Source of the DNA: Terramyces sp. JEL0728 | Lineage: Eukaryota > Chytridiomycota > Chytridiomycetes > Rhizophydiales > Terramycetaceae | NCBI GenBank assembly: GCA_027603945.1 | Contig: JADIIU010000088.1 | Coordinates: 1-54,621 of the forward strand | Direction: 5' to 3' | Length of the DNA stretch: 54,621 nucleotides | Shown: in pieces, positions 1-9,696 of the stretch | Numbering within the stretch: the stretch's first letter is position 1 | Layout: every line of letters begins with the position of its first letter | The notes under the pieces: generated by a model | Database searches by the model: none | What the model was told of the DNA's origin: nothing | What the model saw: only the letters and a program-made list of their open reading frames with translations | Made by a program: the position numbers and the translations under genes

Positions 1-17
1 ATGCCGTGATGGATTTA

Positions 18-1929
18 TTACAAGTTGAACTTCAAGAATTGAGTCATTTGAATAGTTTCACCGCTTGACAGACATCTTTCAGCAGTTACCAAATCAGCTC
101 CAGAAGAAAAGGCTCGTTCTGCTGGCACACTTGATGCCTGCACAGTTAAATAGTCTTTTGCCATCGCAGAAAGTATAGGAAAGTTTTCTTGATTTACCCT
201 CCAGAACGTGTTCGGTGATGTAGTTTCAGGATCAACTAAAGATGCATTAAAATATCGATCTGTTTCTTCTTGCATTTCTGCATGGGGGTTTACATAATTT
301 TGTGATCTCTTTCTCTTCATATAACTTTGGTAAATACTAAAACTTTCATCTGGCTGTGTATCTTCACTAACTTCAACTGATAGTTTTCCCACTGGAATTC
401 GTGATTTGTAGTAAGCATGGGCATCATTGAAACTATCTGTCGAGGCTTCTACCCAAGTATTTGTCCAATGGAGTGAGTTTTTTAGAAAGCTTAGTTTGTA
501 AGCGGGTGATAAGATTAGAGCAATTCCTGCAATGGGAGAGATGTTGTCGTAATAATGAATTAGTTTTTCAACAGCAGCGCTTATTCCAATATAGATATCG
601 TCAGTAATACAAAATTTCCTACTGGATTCCTCGAGCATTTCAAGAGCAAAGTCATACAGCGGAAGCAGTTCGCAAATTGAAAGTGAGTTGCTTTTTGAGC
701 TCAACAAAGTAACTTCTTTAAGAGGTTTTAAAACAGCAAGCAAATCTTTCATGCAGTCCCAATCGCTGTCGTTCAACAGTAATTTGATAAGGTCATTATC
801 CTTGTGTCTATATATAGTATCTGAAATAACTTCTCTATATTGTATTGCACGATGGAGCATATCGAAAGTACTATTCCAGCGAGTGCGAACATTGATGACA
901 GGAATCAAATATTTCAACTCCTTTTCCATGCATACTTTCTTCATCAACCTTCTAATCTTTGGTGAATTCCTGATTTTCCTTACAATAAAAGCTAATCGAG
1001 AGAGTGCACTAACCATTTTATCGCATGATTCTGAATCTGGTTCATATTTATCCTTATCAATTGGTTGTTTAAACTGTTTCAGTATTTCCTGTGCACCAAG
1101 ATTTATAACATGCGCCATACATTCTATTTGATTCCATTTAACACTAAACGCATTAGCAGGATAGTTGGCTTTGTAATACTGTTCAAGATGAGCCATCATA
1201 GTTGAGTTGTTTGATGCATTATCAGCCGTTACTCCAAGTAGTCTATCAGCAATTTCAAAGTCTTCCAAAACTTCAATCAAAGCGTCAGCCAAACTTTTTC
1301 CATCGTGCTCTTCGGTCAAAAGTTTGAATGCGAGGATTCCACTACAATTTTCCCAATTTTCATCTATATAATGAATTGTTATACCAAAAAAAGAAATTTG
1401 GTTTTTGGATGTCCATACATCACAAGTAATGGAATATTTAGACTGAAGTTGCTTGTACTTTTCTTTAACCTCTTTCTTCTTGTGATTGTAAAGTTCTTCT
1501 AGTCGCCGTTTGAGTGTACGTCTGGAATATAGTACCACATCTTTGTTCATATAATTTAACATATCTTCAAAGTACTTGTTGTCAACCATTGAAAACGGTT
1601 GATCAGTCATGATTACCCAAGTAATTAGTTTAAGTGTGCAGGTCTCGATATTAAATGGCTGCTTCATTTTCTTTTTGTTGAAAAAATCATGCTGTGGTTT
1701 GTTTTTGGCTTCCAATTTCAGGTCAGGACACTTTCTTGAGTGGTGTTTTCGAAGGTGAGTTAACATTGGCCAGTAGATGGTCCTGTCAGAACTTTAGGGT
1801 CGCTTTTGGGCAGTAATTGCACCTTAATTTCTTAAGCGTCACTTCAGTTCCATCTGCGTGATGGTGAGTGTGTATCTTTAATGGTCTGTTCTTGCCATAT
1901 CGAATCCTAAAAGCCTTGTTCTGATACAT
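18..1929 (-). mobile_element. hAT-family transposase, frameshifted
   Basis: The 582-aa open frame (1766 down to 18) has the layout of a hAT transposase: end of a BED-type zinc finger (HLRKHH), an RNase H-like core (TCDVWTSKNQISFFGITIHYI; GVTADNASNN), and the C-terminal dimerisation segment with VQASSVPAERAFSSGADL. The finger's cysteine half (CNYC) lies in a different frame, in a 47-codon ORF from an ATG at 1929 that stops at 1786. The in-frame stop just upstream of the 582-aa frame shows that the two halves are separated by a one-base frameshift. No GT..AG segment joins them, so I read this as a damaged copy rather than an intron. No terminal inverted repeat or target-site duplication was identified; the left end may lie outside the window. 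Family call is confident; inactivity is inferred from the frameshift. Confidence 0.85.
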
Positions 1930-1949
1930 GAAAATTTACAAATTTTTGA

Positions 1950-3158
1950 ATGACTGGCAACATCCATTCGATACCTATCGAATTGGATTTAGTTGCAAAT
2001 CACTTGCCACTAGCTGAATACTTTAATTTGCGATTCGCATTCGTCAATAGCCTCGCATTTCCTCATTACAGTAAGCTAAAGTACAATGCAGAAATATGCA
2101 ACTATTTCAATTGCGATTTGGAATATGGACCTTTCGATCAGCATAAGCAATTCTTTTACAGCTTTAAAGAATTTACTGATTCCATGTATTTGTCTGGTAT
2201 TATATTCGCAATTTCAAAAATCAACGAAATGATTAGAATTAGACCATCAATGCAAAACAAAAAATTTGATTTGGTTCAATTACACTCCAACTTCTCTCGG
2301 TACATTTGCACTGTGTTGTTTAGATCGTATAGCGAGCAGCAAAGGTTTTTCATAAACTGTGTGGAATCAGAAAATGAATTTCTCATCGATTCAATTCTAG
2401 ATTCCGCTATACAATGTAATCAGGCATTTCTGGCATCGATTATCCAAAACAAGATTGAAATTGTGAAAAAATTGGTGCAAAAACGGGAATATCCAGGATT
2501 TATATATAGCGAAGCGCTTAAAATTGCTGCTGGAAAAGGATATTTGGAACTGGTAAAGTTACTCGTGAATTCCGGCGACATTTCTTCAACTTTTGCAATC
2601 TGTGCTGCAGCTAGTAATGGGCAAATCAAATGTTTGGAATTTCTTCTGAATGACCAAAGATTTGCTCCGTCAGAAGAAGCGTTTCAAGAAAGCTGTACAA
2701 TGGGGCATTTAGAGGCAACCAAATTACTTGGAAAATACCTGGATCCCAGTTGCAAGGATAACATGGGAATCCGCAGGGCAAGCCAGAATGGACATTTAGA
2801 TATTGTGAAATTCTTGATGAACGATAAACGAGTAGATCCAAGTGCCAAGGATAACCAAGCGTTTAGGCAATGTGCAAGGAGAGGATATTTAGACATCATC
2901 AAACTATTACTGACTGACCCGAAAGTAGACATTACAGCCAACAATCATGAAGGGTTGATACAAGCATGTATATCTGGACATTTTGAAACTGTAGATTTTT
3001 TATTTAGTGCGTTGAATGTACCAATAGCTAAAAGATTTGAAATGGTGTTGGACTTGGCAACTCTGATTGAAAAAGAATTGATAATAGCTTCATGTACAAA
3101 GAATCGAATGTCAACCGTCATGCCAATTCCAATAGAGAAATTGTTGGCCAAAAAATAA
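1950..3158 (+). CDS. Ankyrin-repeat protein
   Basis: Single-exon 402-aa protein. The first 40 residues (IPIELDLVANHLPLAEYFNL) resemble the F-box-like leaders common on fungal ankyrin proteins, but that is tentative. Residues of about 150-355 hold at least five ankyrin-type units: 'A..GYLELVKLLV', 'GHLEATKLL', 'ASQNGHLDIVKFLMND', 'CARRGYLDIIKLLLTD' and 'ACISGHFETVDFLF'. The units are spaced about 33 residues apart. Ankyrin repeats bind protein partners; the partner here is unknown. The start codon lies only 20 bp from the start of the opposing hAT frame, so its promoter must overlap the transposon-derived sequence. Next gene downstream is on the same strand. Confidence 0.8.
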   Translation: MTGNIHSIPIELDLVANHLPLAEYFNLRFAFVNSLAFPHYSKLKYNAEICNYFNCDLEYGPFDQHKQFFYSFKEFTDSMYLSGIIFAISKINEMIRIRPSMQNKKFDLVQLHSNFSRYICTVLFRSYSEQQRFFINCVESENEFLIDSILDSAIQCNQAFLASIIQNKIEIVKKLVQKREYPGFIYSEALKIAAGKGYLELVKLLVNSGDISSTFAICAAASNGQIKCLEFLLNDQRFAPSEEAFQESCTMGHLEATKLLGKYLDPSCKDNMGIRRASQNGHLDIVKFLMNDKRVDPSAKDNQAFRQCARRGYLDIIKLLLTDPKVDITANNHEGLIQACISGHFETVDFLFSALNVPIAKRFEMVLDLATLIEKELIIASCTKNRMSTVMPIPIEKLLAKK

Positions 3159-3373
3159 ATGTACCTACAATATATCGGGTTGAGCTTGTAATACTTGGAC
3201 CCGAACAGATCGTGAATTACAGAATTCGTCATGTGTGCTTGTATTTCTGCTTAGTTGCAATAACAGATGACTGTATTGAAAATCAAATGTCAAAACAGTC
3301 TATTGTAGTGTCTTTTAACTGGACGTTCATCTGTAAGCAATCTACTTTTTTTAACCGAAAATATTTTCACGAA

Positions 3374-3922
3374 ATGCATAATCTCTTTGGAAAAACTGTC
3401 ACTTCATATGCGCGGTCGGTCTCCATATTTCATTGGGTAGTTGGTGGAGCAGTGATTGGTACTGTTGGTGCTGTGAAAATGGCGCAAAATACATCCGACA
3501 AAACAGAGAAACGAAACCTCATGAACATTCATAAATCTTTCGCGTTGATCGTAGCAGTGCTTGTTCCAGGTAGAATCGGCGCTCGTTTGTTGACAAAATC
3601 ACCAATTAATTTACCAGGAACAAAGGTTGAACATTTTGCATCACACACAAGCCATTTGGCATTATATGGATTGATGGTTGGTTTGCCAGCGAGCGGTATT
3701 ACCATGGGATATTTCTCTGGATCTGGACTACCTTTCTTTGGATGGAAAATACCTGGAGCTGCAGAACCAAAGAAGCAAGTCTCTGGCGCTGCTTACAAGG
3801 CACATAGATTGATGGGACAAATTATTGTTTACTTGATTCCGTTACATATTGGCGCTGCATTCTACCACACATTTAGAGGACACAAAATCTTTGCCCGAGT
3901 GAATCCATTCAAAGGCCAATAA
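3374..3922 (+). CDS. Bacterial-type cytochrome b561 / Ni-hydrogenase b-subunit-like membrane protein
   Basis: 182 aa from the ATG at 3374. The frame is open further upstream (to 3092), but that part overlaps the ankyrin gene and shows no conservation, so the later ATG is preferred. Four membrane helices are visible. The histidines expected to ligand haem are present: FHWVVGG (helix 1), IHKSFALIVAVL (helix 2), HLALYGLMVG (helix 3), and AHRLMG...LIPLHIGAAFYH near helix 4. This layout matches the bacterial-type cytochrome b561 family (electron transfer through membrane-bound haem b). The N-terminus (MHNLFGKTVTSYARSVS) is basic and hydroxylated, which suggests mitochondrial import; that is inference. 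No introns seen. Confidence 0.8.
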   Translation: MHNLFGKTVTSYARSVSIFHWVVGGAVIGTVGAVKMAQNTSDKTEKRNLMNIHKSFALIVAVLVPGRIGARLLTKSPINLPGTKVEHFASHTSHLALYGLMVGLPASGITMGYFSGSGLPFFGWKIPGAAEPKKQVSGAAYKAHRLMGQIIVYLIPLHIGAAFYHTFRGHKIFARVNPFKGQ

Positions 3923-3967
3923 GTTTACTGGAATAAAACGTTAGAGTATTTTTCGCAGCCAGCTAAC

Positions 3968-4022
3968 ATATCCCGTAGTGCGTAGCAAACCAATCCCGTA
4001 GTGCGTATAGCAATCCCGTAGA
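3968..4022. repeat. Short direct repeat (atcccgtagtgcgta)
   Basis: Three imperfect copies of a motif beginning tcccgtag start at 3971, 3994 and 4014. The first two share tcccgtagtgcgta; the third keeps only tcccgtag. They lie 110-160 bp upstream of the Zn2Cys6 gene's ATG and just after the b561 stop codon. Confidence 0.7.
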
Positions 4023-4128
4023 ACTCTATCTTCAGATGTCACTGCACATCAACACAAACGGAAATTTTTCCGATTGAGGTCCAACAAAGGTCCATTTGTA
4101 CCCATAAAAAATTTTCAAACCCAAAATC

Positions 4129-5776
4129 ATGAAATTGGTTCATACTTGTGATTTCTGCGTAAAGAGGGTATCAGATCCGTTAAACGTTAGAAGAGGAAAT
4201 GCGATCGCAAGCAGCCCTGTTCCTTGTGCAAAGAAAAGAGCATTCCGTGCGTATATACTCAGCAAGAATTTCTAATAAAGGACTACTCGAGGATAGAGAA
4301 CAGGATAAAGAATCTGGAAATATTGCTCATAATGCCATTTAAATATTCTTGGGAAAGCAGAGATCAAGCACCACCAAAAGCTGTAAACTATCAACTGTCA
4401 CAGAGATTAGAGCACTATTTATTTGAAATTAACCACAGCTACCTGATTGATTTGCGCTTTGAAAAAATCCCTTCGATATTCTCGTTTGTTACCAAGGACT
4501 ATATGGTGGAATCGGCAAAGCAGTTTTGGCCGTTAAGATTCACCCTTTATGCTACAGGAGCACTGTATCTATCCGAAAAACAGGTGCCAAAGGGGATTTG
4601 CGATCGGGTAGAGTTGGCCAGTGTGTTTCTAGAGAAATCCGTCACATTCAATTTTTACGACAACAACAATCCTCAAACAATACTAACTCTGGCACAATTG
4701 GCTTTCTCGTACCTACGTAACTGGTTATAATCATAGGGTTGGACAGAAGGGAGGCTTATTTATATGCTAGTATGGGACTCTTGTTTGCGAAAAACTTGGG
4801 AATCAACACAGAGACTGGAATCTCAAAGATATCTTCATTTGATTACGAAAGAGAGAATATTAGAAGAATATGGTGGCTGTTGTATCACTTGTATGCCCTG
4901 AATCCTAGGAAATTTGTAGATTGCAGTGTAGTATCCCCGGCAGATAATCAGATATTTTTGCCATCAAGTATATATTATGAATCTGAAACACCTTTGGATT
5001 ATTATGGCATAGAAATAATGTCTAGTGCAGAATGGTACATTCCCTCCATACCAGACAGAGATTTTCAAGCTTACAGAATTATACTCCACAAAATCCAGCT
5101 GAATATTTTGAACTATGTGCACTTGGAGTTGCTCAATGAGACAGCAAATGTCAGGTATATTGCCGGATCGCTCGACGCATCTTTAAATGAATGGCACGGG
5201 AATGTAATTGGAATAGTAAAGTATCATGCATTCAAAGTGCAAAATCAGTTAATAGAAGACCCTGAACTGACCTGGCTGGTGCTAGGGCTGTATATCATAC
5301 ACAATAACGCAAGGATAGATTTGATTATTCCAAAATTCATGAAGAGTATCATCAAAGGAAGAAACGTCGAAAACTTGCTTTATTTTAAAGAAGCTGTTGA
5401 GGCTGCAATTGAAAATACCTTGGTGCTGGACTTGATCAACAACTACAACCCGACATTCAACTATTTGCATGCATACATTATTTACGCACTGTTTGTTTGT
5501 GCGTTTCTGCTGCAGTGCTGTATCAAAATACCCTCGGTATGCAATGAAAAAATCATCAATGCGTATGAAATGCATTTGAACCTACTTGCGCTTCACGGCG
5601 TTGCTTTTCAACGAACCTCGCTTTACTACAGCCTGATACTTCATCTGGACGACCTGGATATCTACCACGCTGTTTTAGTTTACGGTGAATTCAGGGCCAA
5701 GGGCTTTTCACTCTTGGGCAAACCTACAGTAAACCATGTGGAAAAGTTTGAAAGCATGACAATAAAGAGTGAATAA
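4129..5776 (+). CDS. Zn2Cys6 fungal-type transcription factor
   Basis: 534 aa after removing two introns: 4168-4190 (23 nt) and 4717-4736 (20 nt). Exon 1 is only 13 codons and carries the first two zinc cysteines (CDFC). Splicing to 4191 gives KRKCDRKQPCSLCKEKSIPC, so the six cysteines fall in the canonical C-x2-C-x6-C..C-x2-C..C spacing. A short heptad-like linker (IENRIKNLEILL) follows. The rest resembles the fungal-specific transcription factor middle homology region, including SYLRLDRREAYLYASMGLLF across intron 2 and ENIRRIWWLLY. Expected role: sequence-specific DNA binding as a dimer in the nucleus. Target genes are unknown; the next gene is an extracellular esterase. The family is essentially restricted to fungi and is the best taxonomic clue in the window. 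Confidence 0.88.
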
Positions 5777-5901
5777 TCCATTGTCTATCAACTTTGTCCT
5801 GCATTAGAGTATTTGATTGATCCATCTCAGATGCCGATGTCCTGGCATCAGATAAAACATCGAGGGTCCACTTGATTAGGAAACGATATGAAACACAAGG
5901 A

Positions 5902-5908
5902 TATAAAA
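5902..5908 (+). promoter_or_regulatory. TATA box of the carboxylesterase gene
   Basis: tataaaa lies 31 nt before the ATG at 5933. The same arrangement recurs upstream of four other secreted-protein genes in this window. Confidence 0.6.
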
Positions 5909-5932
5909 ACACGGAAATAATAATAGAAATAT

Positions 5933-7510
5933 ATGCTGTCTTTGCTTGTATCAACTGCCCTTTGTGCTCCATTTGGATTTGACAATCACCAAACGTCCAA
6001 CCCGATAGTCACCATTTCGCAAGGGCAATTCAAAGGAACTTCTGATTCCCAGGTGTCTGCTTGGTTAAACATCCCTTATGCTCAACCGCCAGTTGGTGAA
6101 TTGCGTTTCAAACATCCAGTGCCGTTGGGCAGCTCTTCCCAACTGTTTGATGCTACAAACTTTGGGAATAGCTGCATTCCGAGGATACAAAACTCCACCT
6201 TCTTTTCCAAGCTGATTTCAGGCACGCCTTCTCCAGTTGCAGAAGATTGCTTAAACCTGAATGTGTACGCGCCAAACAATGCCAAGAACCTACCAGTTAT
6301 GGTCTTTGTATTCCCAGGTGGGTTTGACAGCGGCGATGACCATCAAGGCGCTATATACGATGGCAGGAATATCTTGAAACACTTTCCAAATGCAGTCATA
6401 GTAGCAATGAACTACAGGATAGGGCCATTTGGATTCTTGGCATCTACTGATCTGGAAAACGAAGGGTCTTTAAACAGTGGGCTGTATGATGTCAAATTAG
6501 TATTTGAATGGGTTAAACAGAATATCGCAGCCTTTGGTGGTAATCCAAGCCAAATTACCGCGTTTGGCGAATCAAGTGGTTCTATCACGGTTTCTTCATT
6601 ATTGGTTGCTGATAATGGTAACCAAACGTTATTTGACAGAGCGATTCTTATGTCTGGACCTAACGGATATGCATTTGACAAGCCAAGTTCGCCAAGAAAG
6701 GAGGGTGTTTATACAAAGCTGGCAAACGCGGTCGGTTGCACTGGCCAGCCAAATTTGCTAGAATGTCTTCGCAACGCAACTCCTGACCAAATTATCAAAT
6801 ACTCTACCCAACTAGAATCTACTGATATGGAATTTGGATATGGGCTGACATTTGACGGGTATTTGCCAAGAAATACTGTAGATGCTTACCAGAAAGGTTT
6901 ATTCTCAAAGATCCCAGTTGTAATTACTACAGTAGAAGCTGAAGGCTCGCTGATGAATGGCCCGCTTGTAGCATTCCCAGTAACAAATAGTCAGCAATAC
7001 GAAAATCTGCTGACTGAGAAGTTGGGTGAATTTGGCACCCCAGCTATCATTAAACAAATGCTGCAGATTTACGATCCGAAAAAGTATTCAAATTACGTGG
7101 AAGCCTTTGGAGATTTCATTGGCGATTTCTGGTTCAAATGTCCTGCTTCGCTAATGGCCCAAGTTTGGTCAAACAACACACTCCCAGTCTATGTTGGTAG
7201 AAATAGACACGTTCCAGTGCTGTCTTATATTGCTGGAAACACAAAGGCTTTCCATACTTCAGACTTGATTTTAGCTTGGGAAACTAGAAGCTTGATGTTC
7301 CCAACTGAATACAGCTTATCTGACTTTGTCGCTGGATATTTTGTAAACTTTGCTAATGGGAATCCACCGACTAACAACTGGCCATTGTATCAGTCTAGCC
7401 AACGTATTGATATTGAATCGCAAAAGGTAGAGGTAGATGCGGATCAATTGAAACCAGCTTGTAAAATCTATTACAACAATGCCGGATTCGTAACCCGTTC
7501 TGATCAATAA
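5933..7510 (+). CDS. Secreted type-B carboxylesterase
   Basis: 525 aa, no intron. A short hydrophobic leader (MLSLLVSTALCA) predicts secretion. Family landmarks run in order: LNIPYAQPPVGELRF, EDCLNLNVYAP, the oxyanion-hole region VFPGGFDSG, AMNYRIGPFGFLA, and the nucleophile elbow GESSGS with Ser214. The acid is probably Glu337 (VEAEGS) and the base His441 (AFHTSDL). The usual motif is GESAGG, so the elbow is slightly divergent but catalytically complete. It should hydrolyse carboxylic esters outside the cell, as in type-B esterases and lipases; the substrate cannot be told. A TATA box sits 31 nt before the ATG. The gene converges with the Aurora kinase gene, leaving 41 bp between stop codons. 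Confidence 0.9.
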   Translation: MLSLLVSTALCAPFGFDNHQTSNPIVTISQGQFKGTSDSQVSAWLNIPYAQPPVGELRFKHPVPLGSSSQLFDATNFGNSCIPRIQNSTFFSKLISGTPSPVAEDCLNLNVYAPNNAKNLPVMVFVFPGGFDSGDDHQGAIYDGRNILKHFPNAVIVAMNYRIGPFGFLASTDLENEGSLNSGLYDVKLVFEWVKQNIAAFGGNPSQITAFGESSGSITVSSLLVADNGNQTLFDRAILMSGPNGYAFDKPSSPRKEGVYTKLANAVGCTGQPNLLECLRNATPDQIIKYSTQLESTDMEFGYGLTFDGYLPRNTVDAYQKGLFSKIPVVITTVEAEGSLMNGPLVAFPVTNSQQYENLLTEKLGEFGTPAIIKQMLQIYDPKKYSNYVEAFGDFIGDFWFKCPASLMAQVWSNNTLPVYVGRNRHVPVLSYIAGNTKAFHTSDLILAWETRSLMFPTEYSLSDFVAGYFVNFANGNPPTNNWPLYQSSQRIDIESQKVEVDADQLKPACKIYYNNAGFVTRSDQ

Positions 7511-7551
7511 ACATTTTGATTACAACTCTTTATAAAATCAAACATTCGCTT

Positions 7552-8541
7552 TCAAGAATTATATTTGGTGATAAATTCGTGAGTAATCACTCCGTTTAGC
7601 CGCAATCTCTTTTCGGGTTCTTTAACCAACAGCTTTCTAATCACATCTTTGGCTTCCGGCGACAAATAATCAGGAAACTTCAAATCAATCTTTGCAATTC
7701 TTTTGTATGTTGCCTTGTGACTGGTGTGATCTTCAAATGGCGGCACTCCAACTACAATTAATGAATACAAACCGAGGAATTCATAACACAAGACGCCGAG
7801 AGACCATAGATCAACATCTTTTGAATGGTCTCTGCCCTCTACCATTTCAGGCGGTAGGTAGTCCAGTGTGCCGCACATTGTCGTTCTTCTGCTGTTTGGT
7901 GCGTGAACCGACCATCCAAAATCTGCAATCTTCAACTCCCCATTCATTCCAAGCAGCAGGTTTTCTACATTAACCGACTCCAACCTGGTTTAATGTCTCT
8001 GTGAATAACATTCTTTTGGTGAAGATACGAAAGCGCATTGGCCATTTGTAATATATATTTGCTTGTAGTCTCTTCATCAAATCGAGTCTTTTTTTGCAGT
8101 TGCTTGTCAATTCAGAGTTACTTTGTACATTTCCCCTTGTGCTGCATACTCCAATATCAAGTAAACACGCTTCTCGTCGTAAAAGTAGCCTTGTTAGCAA
8201 CGGAATACCTGGATTAGAAATAGTAACCATATAAACGCAAGATGTTTGGGTGTCTTAGATGAGATTGAATCTCTATTTCCCTGCGAAGTTGTTTCTCCAC
8301 CTACAATTAAAAAATCTTACTCTGTTTTCATGCAGCTCCTGCTTGAACATCACCTTAAGAGCCACTACATATCCGCTCTTTTTTTCTCTGGCCAAATACA
8401 CTCTGCCAAATTTCCCTCTTCCCAATGCTTTACCTTTGGTCAAGATGGATTACCAACATCGAAATCATCCAGACACCATCTCTTTGGTTCTTTCTTTTCC
8501 TGATCTTGGACTGTAAGCTTGCTTAGTTCTGCACTCAGCAT
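7552..8541 (-). CDS. AURK: Aurora-type mitotic Ser/Thr kinase
   Basis: 283 aa after removing six introns: 8434-8453 (20), 8301-8320 (20), 8190-8227 (38), 8103-8121 (19), 7965-7984 (20) and 7752-7772 (21). The spliced product is a compact kinase with a 30-residue N-terminus. It has a glycine loop [10 protein letters not shown], the ATP lysine in VVALK (K56), HRDIKPEN (D150), DFG (D168), and the Aurora-specific activation loop [16 protein letters not shown] with the regulatory threonine near T182. Auroras drive chromosome segregation and cytokinesis with INCENP-type partners, and a member also promotes cilium disassembly. The last intron (7752-7772) is 21 nt with no stop, so an unspliced reading adds seven residues between FL and VGVPPFE. 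The 38-nt intron is described separately. Confidence 0.92.
8190..8227 (-). other. 38-nt intron built from two abutting 19-nt intron units
   Basis: Read on the minus strand, gttactatttctaatccag (8227-8209) is followed directly by gtattccgttgctaacaag (8208-8190). Each half alone has GT, a TAAY branch-like motif and AG, at the commonest intron length in this window. Removing all 38 nt joins LYG to YFYDEKRVY, the conserved Aurora sequence. Keeping the first half puts an in-frame stop in the message. Confidence 0.75.
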
Positions 8542-8616
8542 CTAATGTCCAGAAAAAAGAAAGATTTCAAATGTACGGACACTGCAAAAATGTCAGGTTA
8601 ACAATAATTTATTCGG

Positions 8617-9584
8617 CTAGTTCAACATTTCAATATAGAGTTGCGTGGATTCATCAACTTCTGCATTCGTGTCCACGACCTTAAAATGATCCTCTACTTT
8701 ATTCCCTGTCATAAGGAGTTTGAATCCATCTTGGAATACGTTTGAAAAGCTCATTCCCCCATGGACTACAATTCCATTGTCAACTACACATGCGTGGTCA
8801 ATCCTGCCGTTGTATTTGCCCTGTACTTTCCATTCACCATCATAGGAAACCAGTGTATCGTGAATCATCAACGGTTGCGTCTTCATCCCGCCGTATACAT
8901 ACAGCTTGTCGTTGTAGTTGACACACGTATGGGCACACCGTTCCTCAAATGCTTCCAGCTGTGTCCATCTATTGGTTTTAGTATTGAACTGCCATAGATC
9001 ATCCAAAGTTTTCTCTTTACACATCCCACCATATACGTACACCATATCGCCTGGATTAAATCCTAGTACCTATTGCGCATATGGAATGGCCAAGTCGCTT
9101 GGACGGACCGCTGTTACTCACTTTGATCCACACCAATTTATTTGTTTCCAGGCAGTACATGCCTTGTTAATCGCAAATTACCTGTATCTTCAATCGGCTC
9201 ATCGTTATATTGGCCACCGCCAAACACATAGACTCGATCTCCAACAACACCCGCTGATCGAAGAATTCTAGGCGTGATGGATCCTTTAATTTCCAAGTCG
9301 CTCCATGTTTGTGTTTCAGTATCAAAGAGCTGTGGAGAAACCAGAGGGCCGCTCTCGCCAGATCCAAATAGAACCAATAAATTTTGTTTCAATGGGATTG
9401 CAGTGTGTTCGTAGCGTGGAATCGTGCTTGAAGATAGCTGTTTCCACGTCCCATCCAGCAAATACAAATCTGATTTAAATCCTTCTTCGTGAGACGCTCC
9501 TCCAAACATGTACCATTGATTATTGATTTTAGTTATAGAGTGGCCCGCTCTAGGTGATGGCTGCTCAAGCTCTATTTTTAACAT
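8617..9584 (-). CDS. Kelch-repeat beta-propeller protein
   Basis: 309 aa after removing introns 9163-9181 (19) and 9051-9069 (19). The start is the ATG at 9584; the frame is open further upstream, but that part overlaps the next gene. About five kelch blades are visible: PRAGHSIT..WYMFGGASH, PRYEHTAIPL..LLVLFGSG, PRILRSAGVVGDRVYVFGGG, KRLGHSICAIGDMVYVYGGM, and RCAHTCVNYNDKLYVYGGM, with a weaker DHACVVDNGIVVHGGM. Each has the diglycine and the W/Y spacing of the family. Kelch propellers are protein-interaction scaffolds; no extra domain is present to suggest a specific pathway. Both introns interrupt blades and their removal restores the repeat. Confidence 0.85.
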
Positions 9585-9696
9585 GAAAAACGCGAAATTA
9601 ATTATGAGCTCTAGAGTACAGTTTACCGTTGTTGGCATAATTACAATGCAAGTCCAGACAGAGACGCAGGAAACTAAACTAATATGATGATTTATT

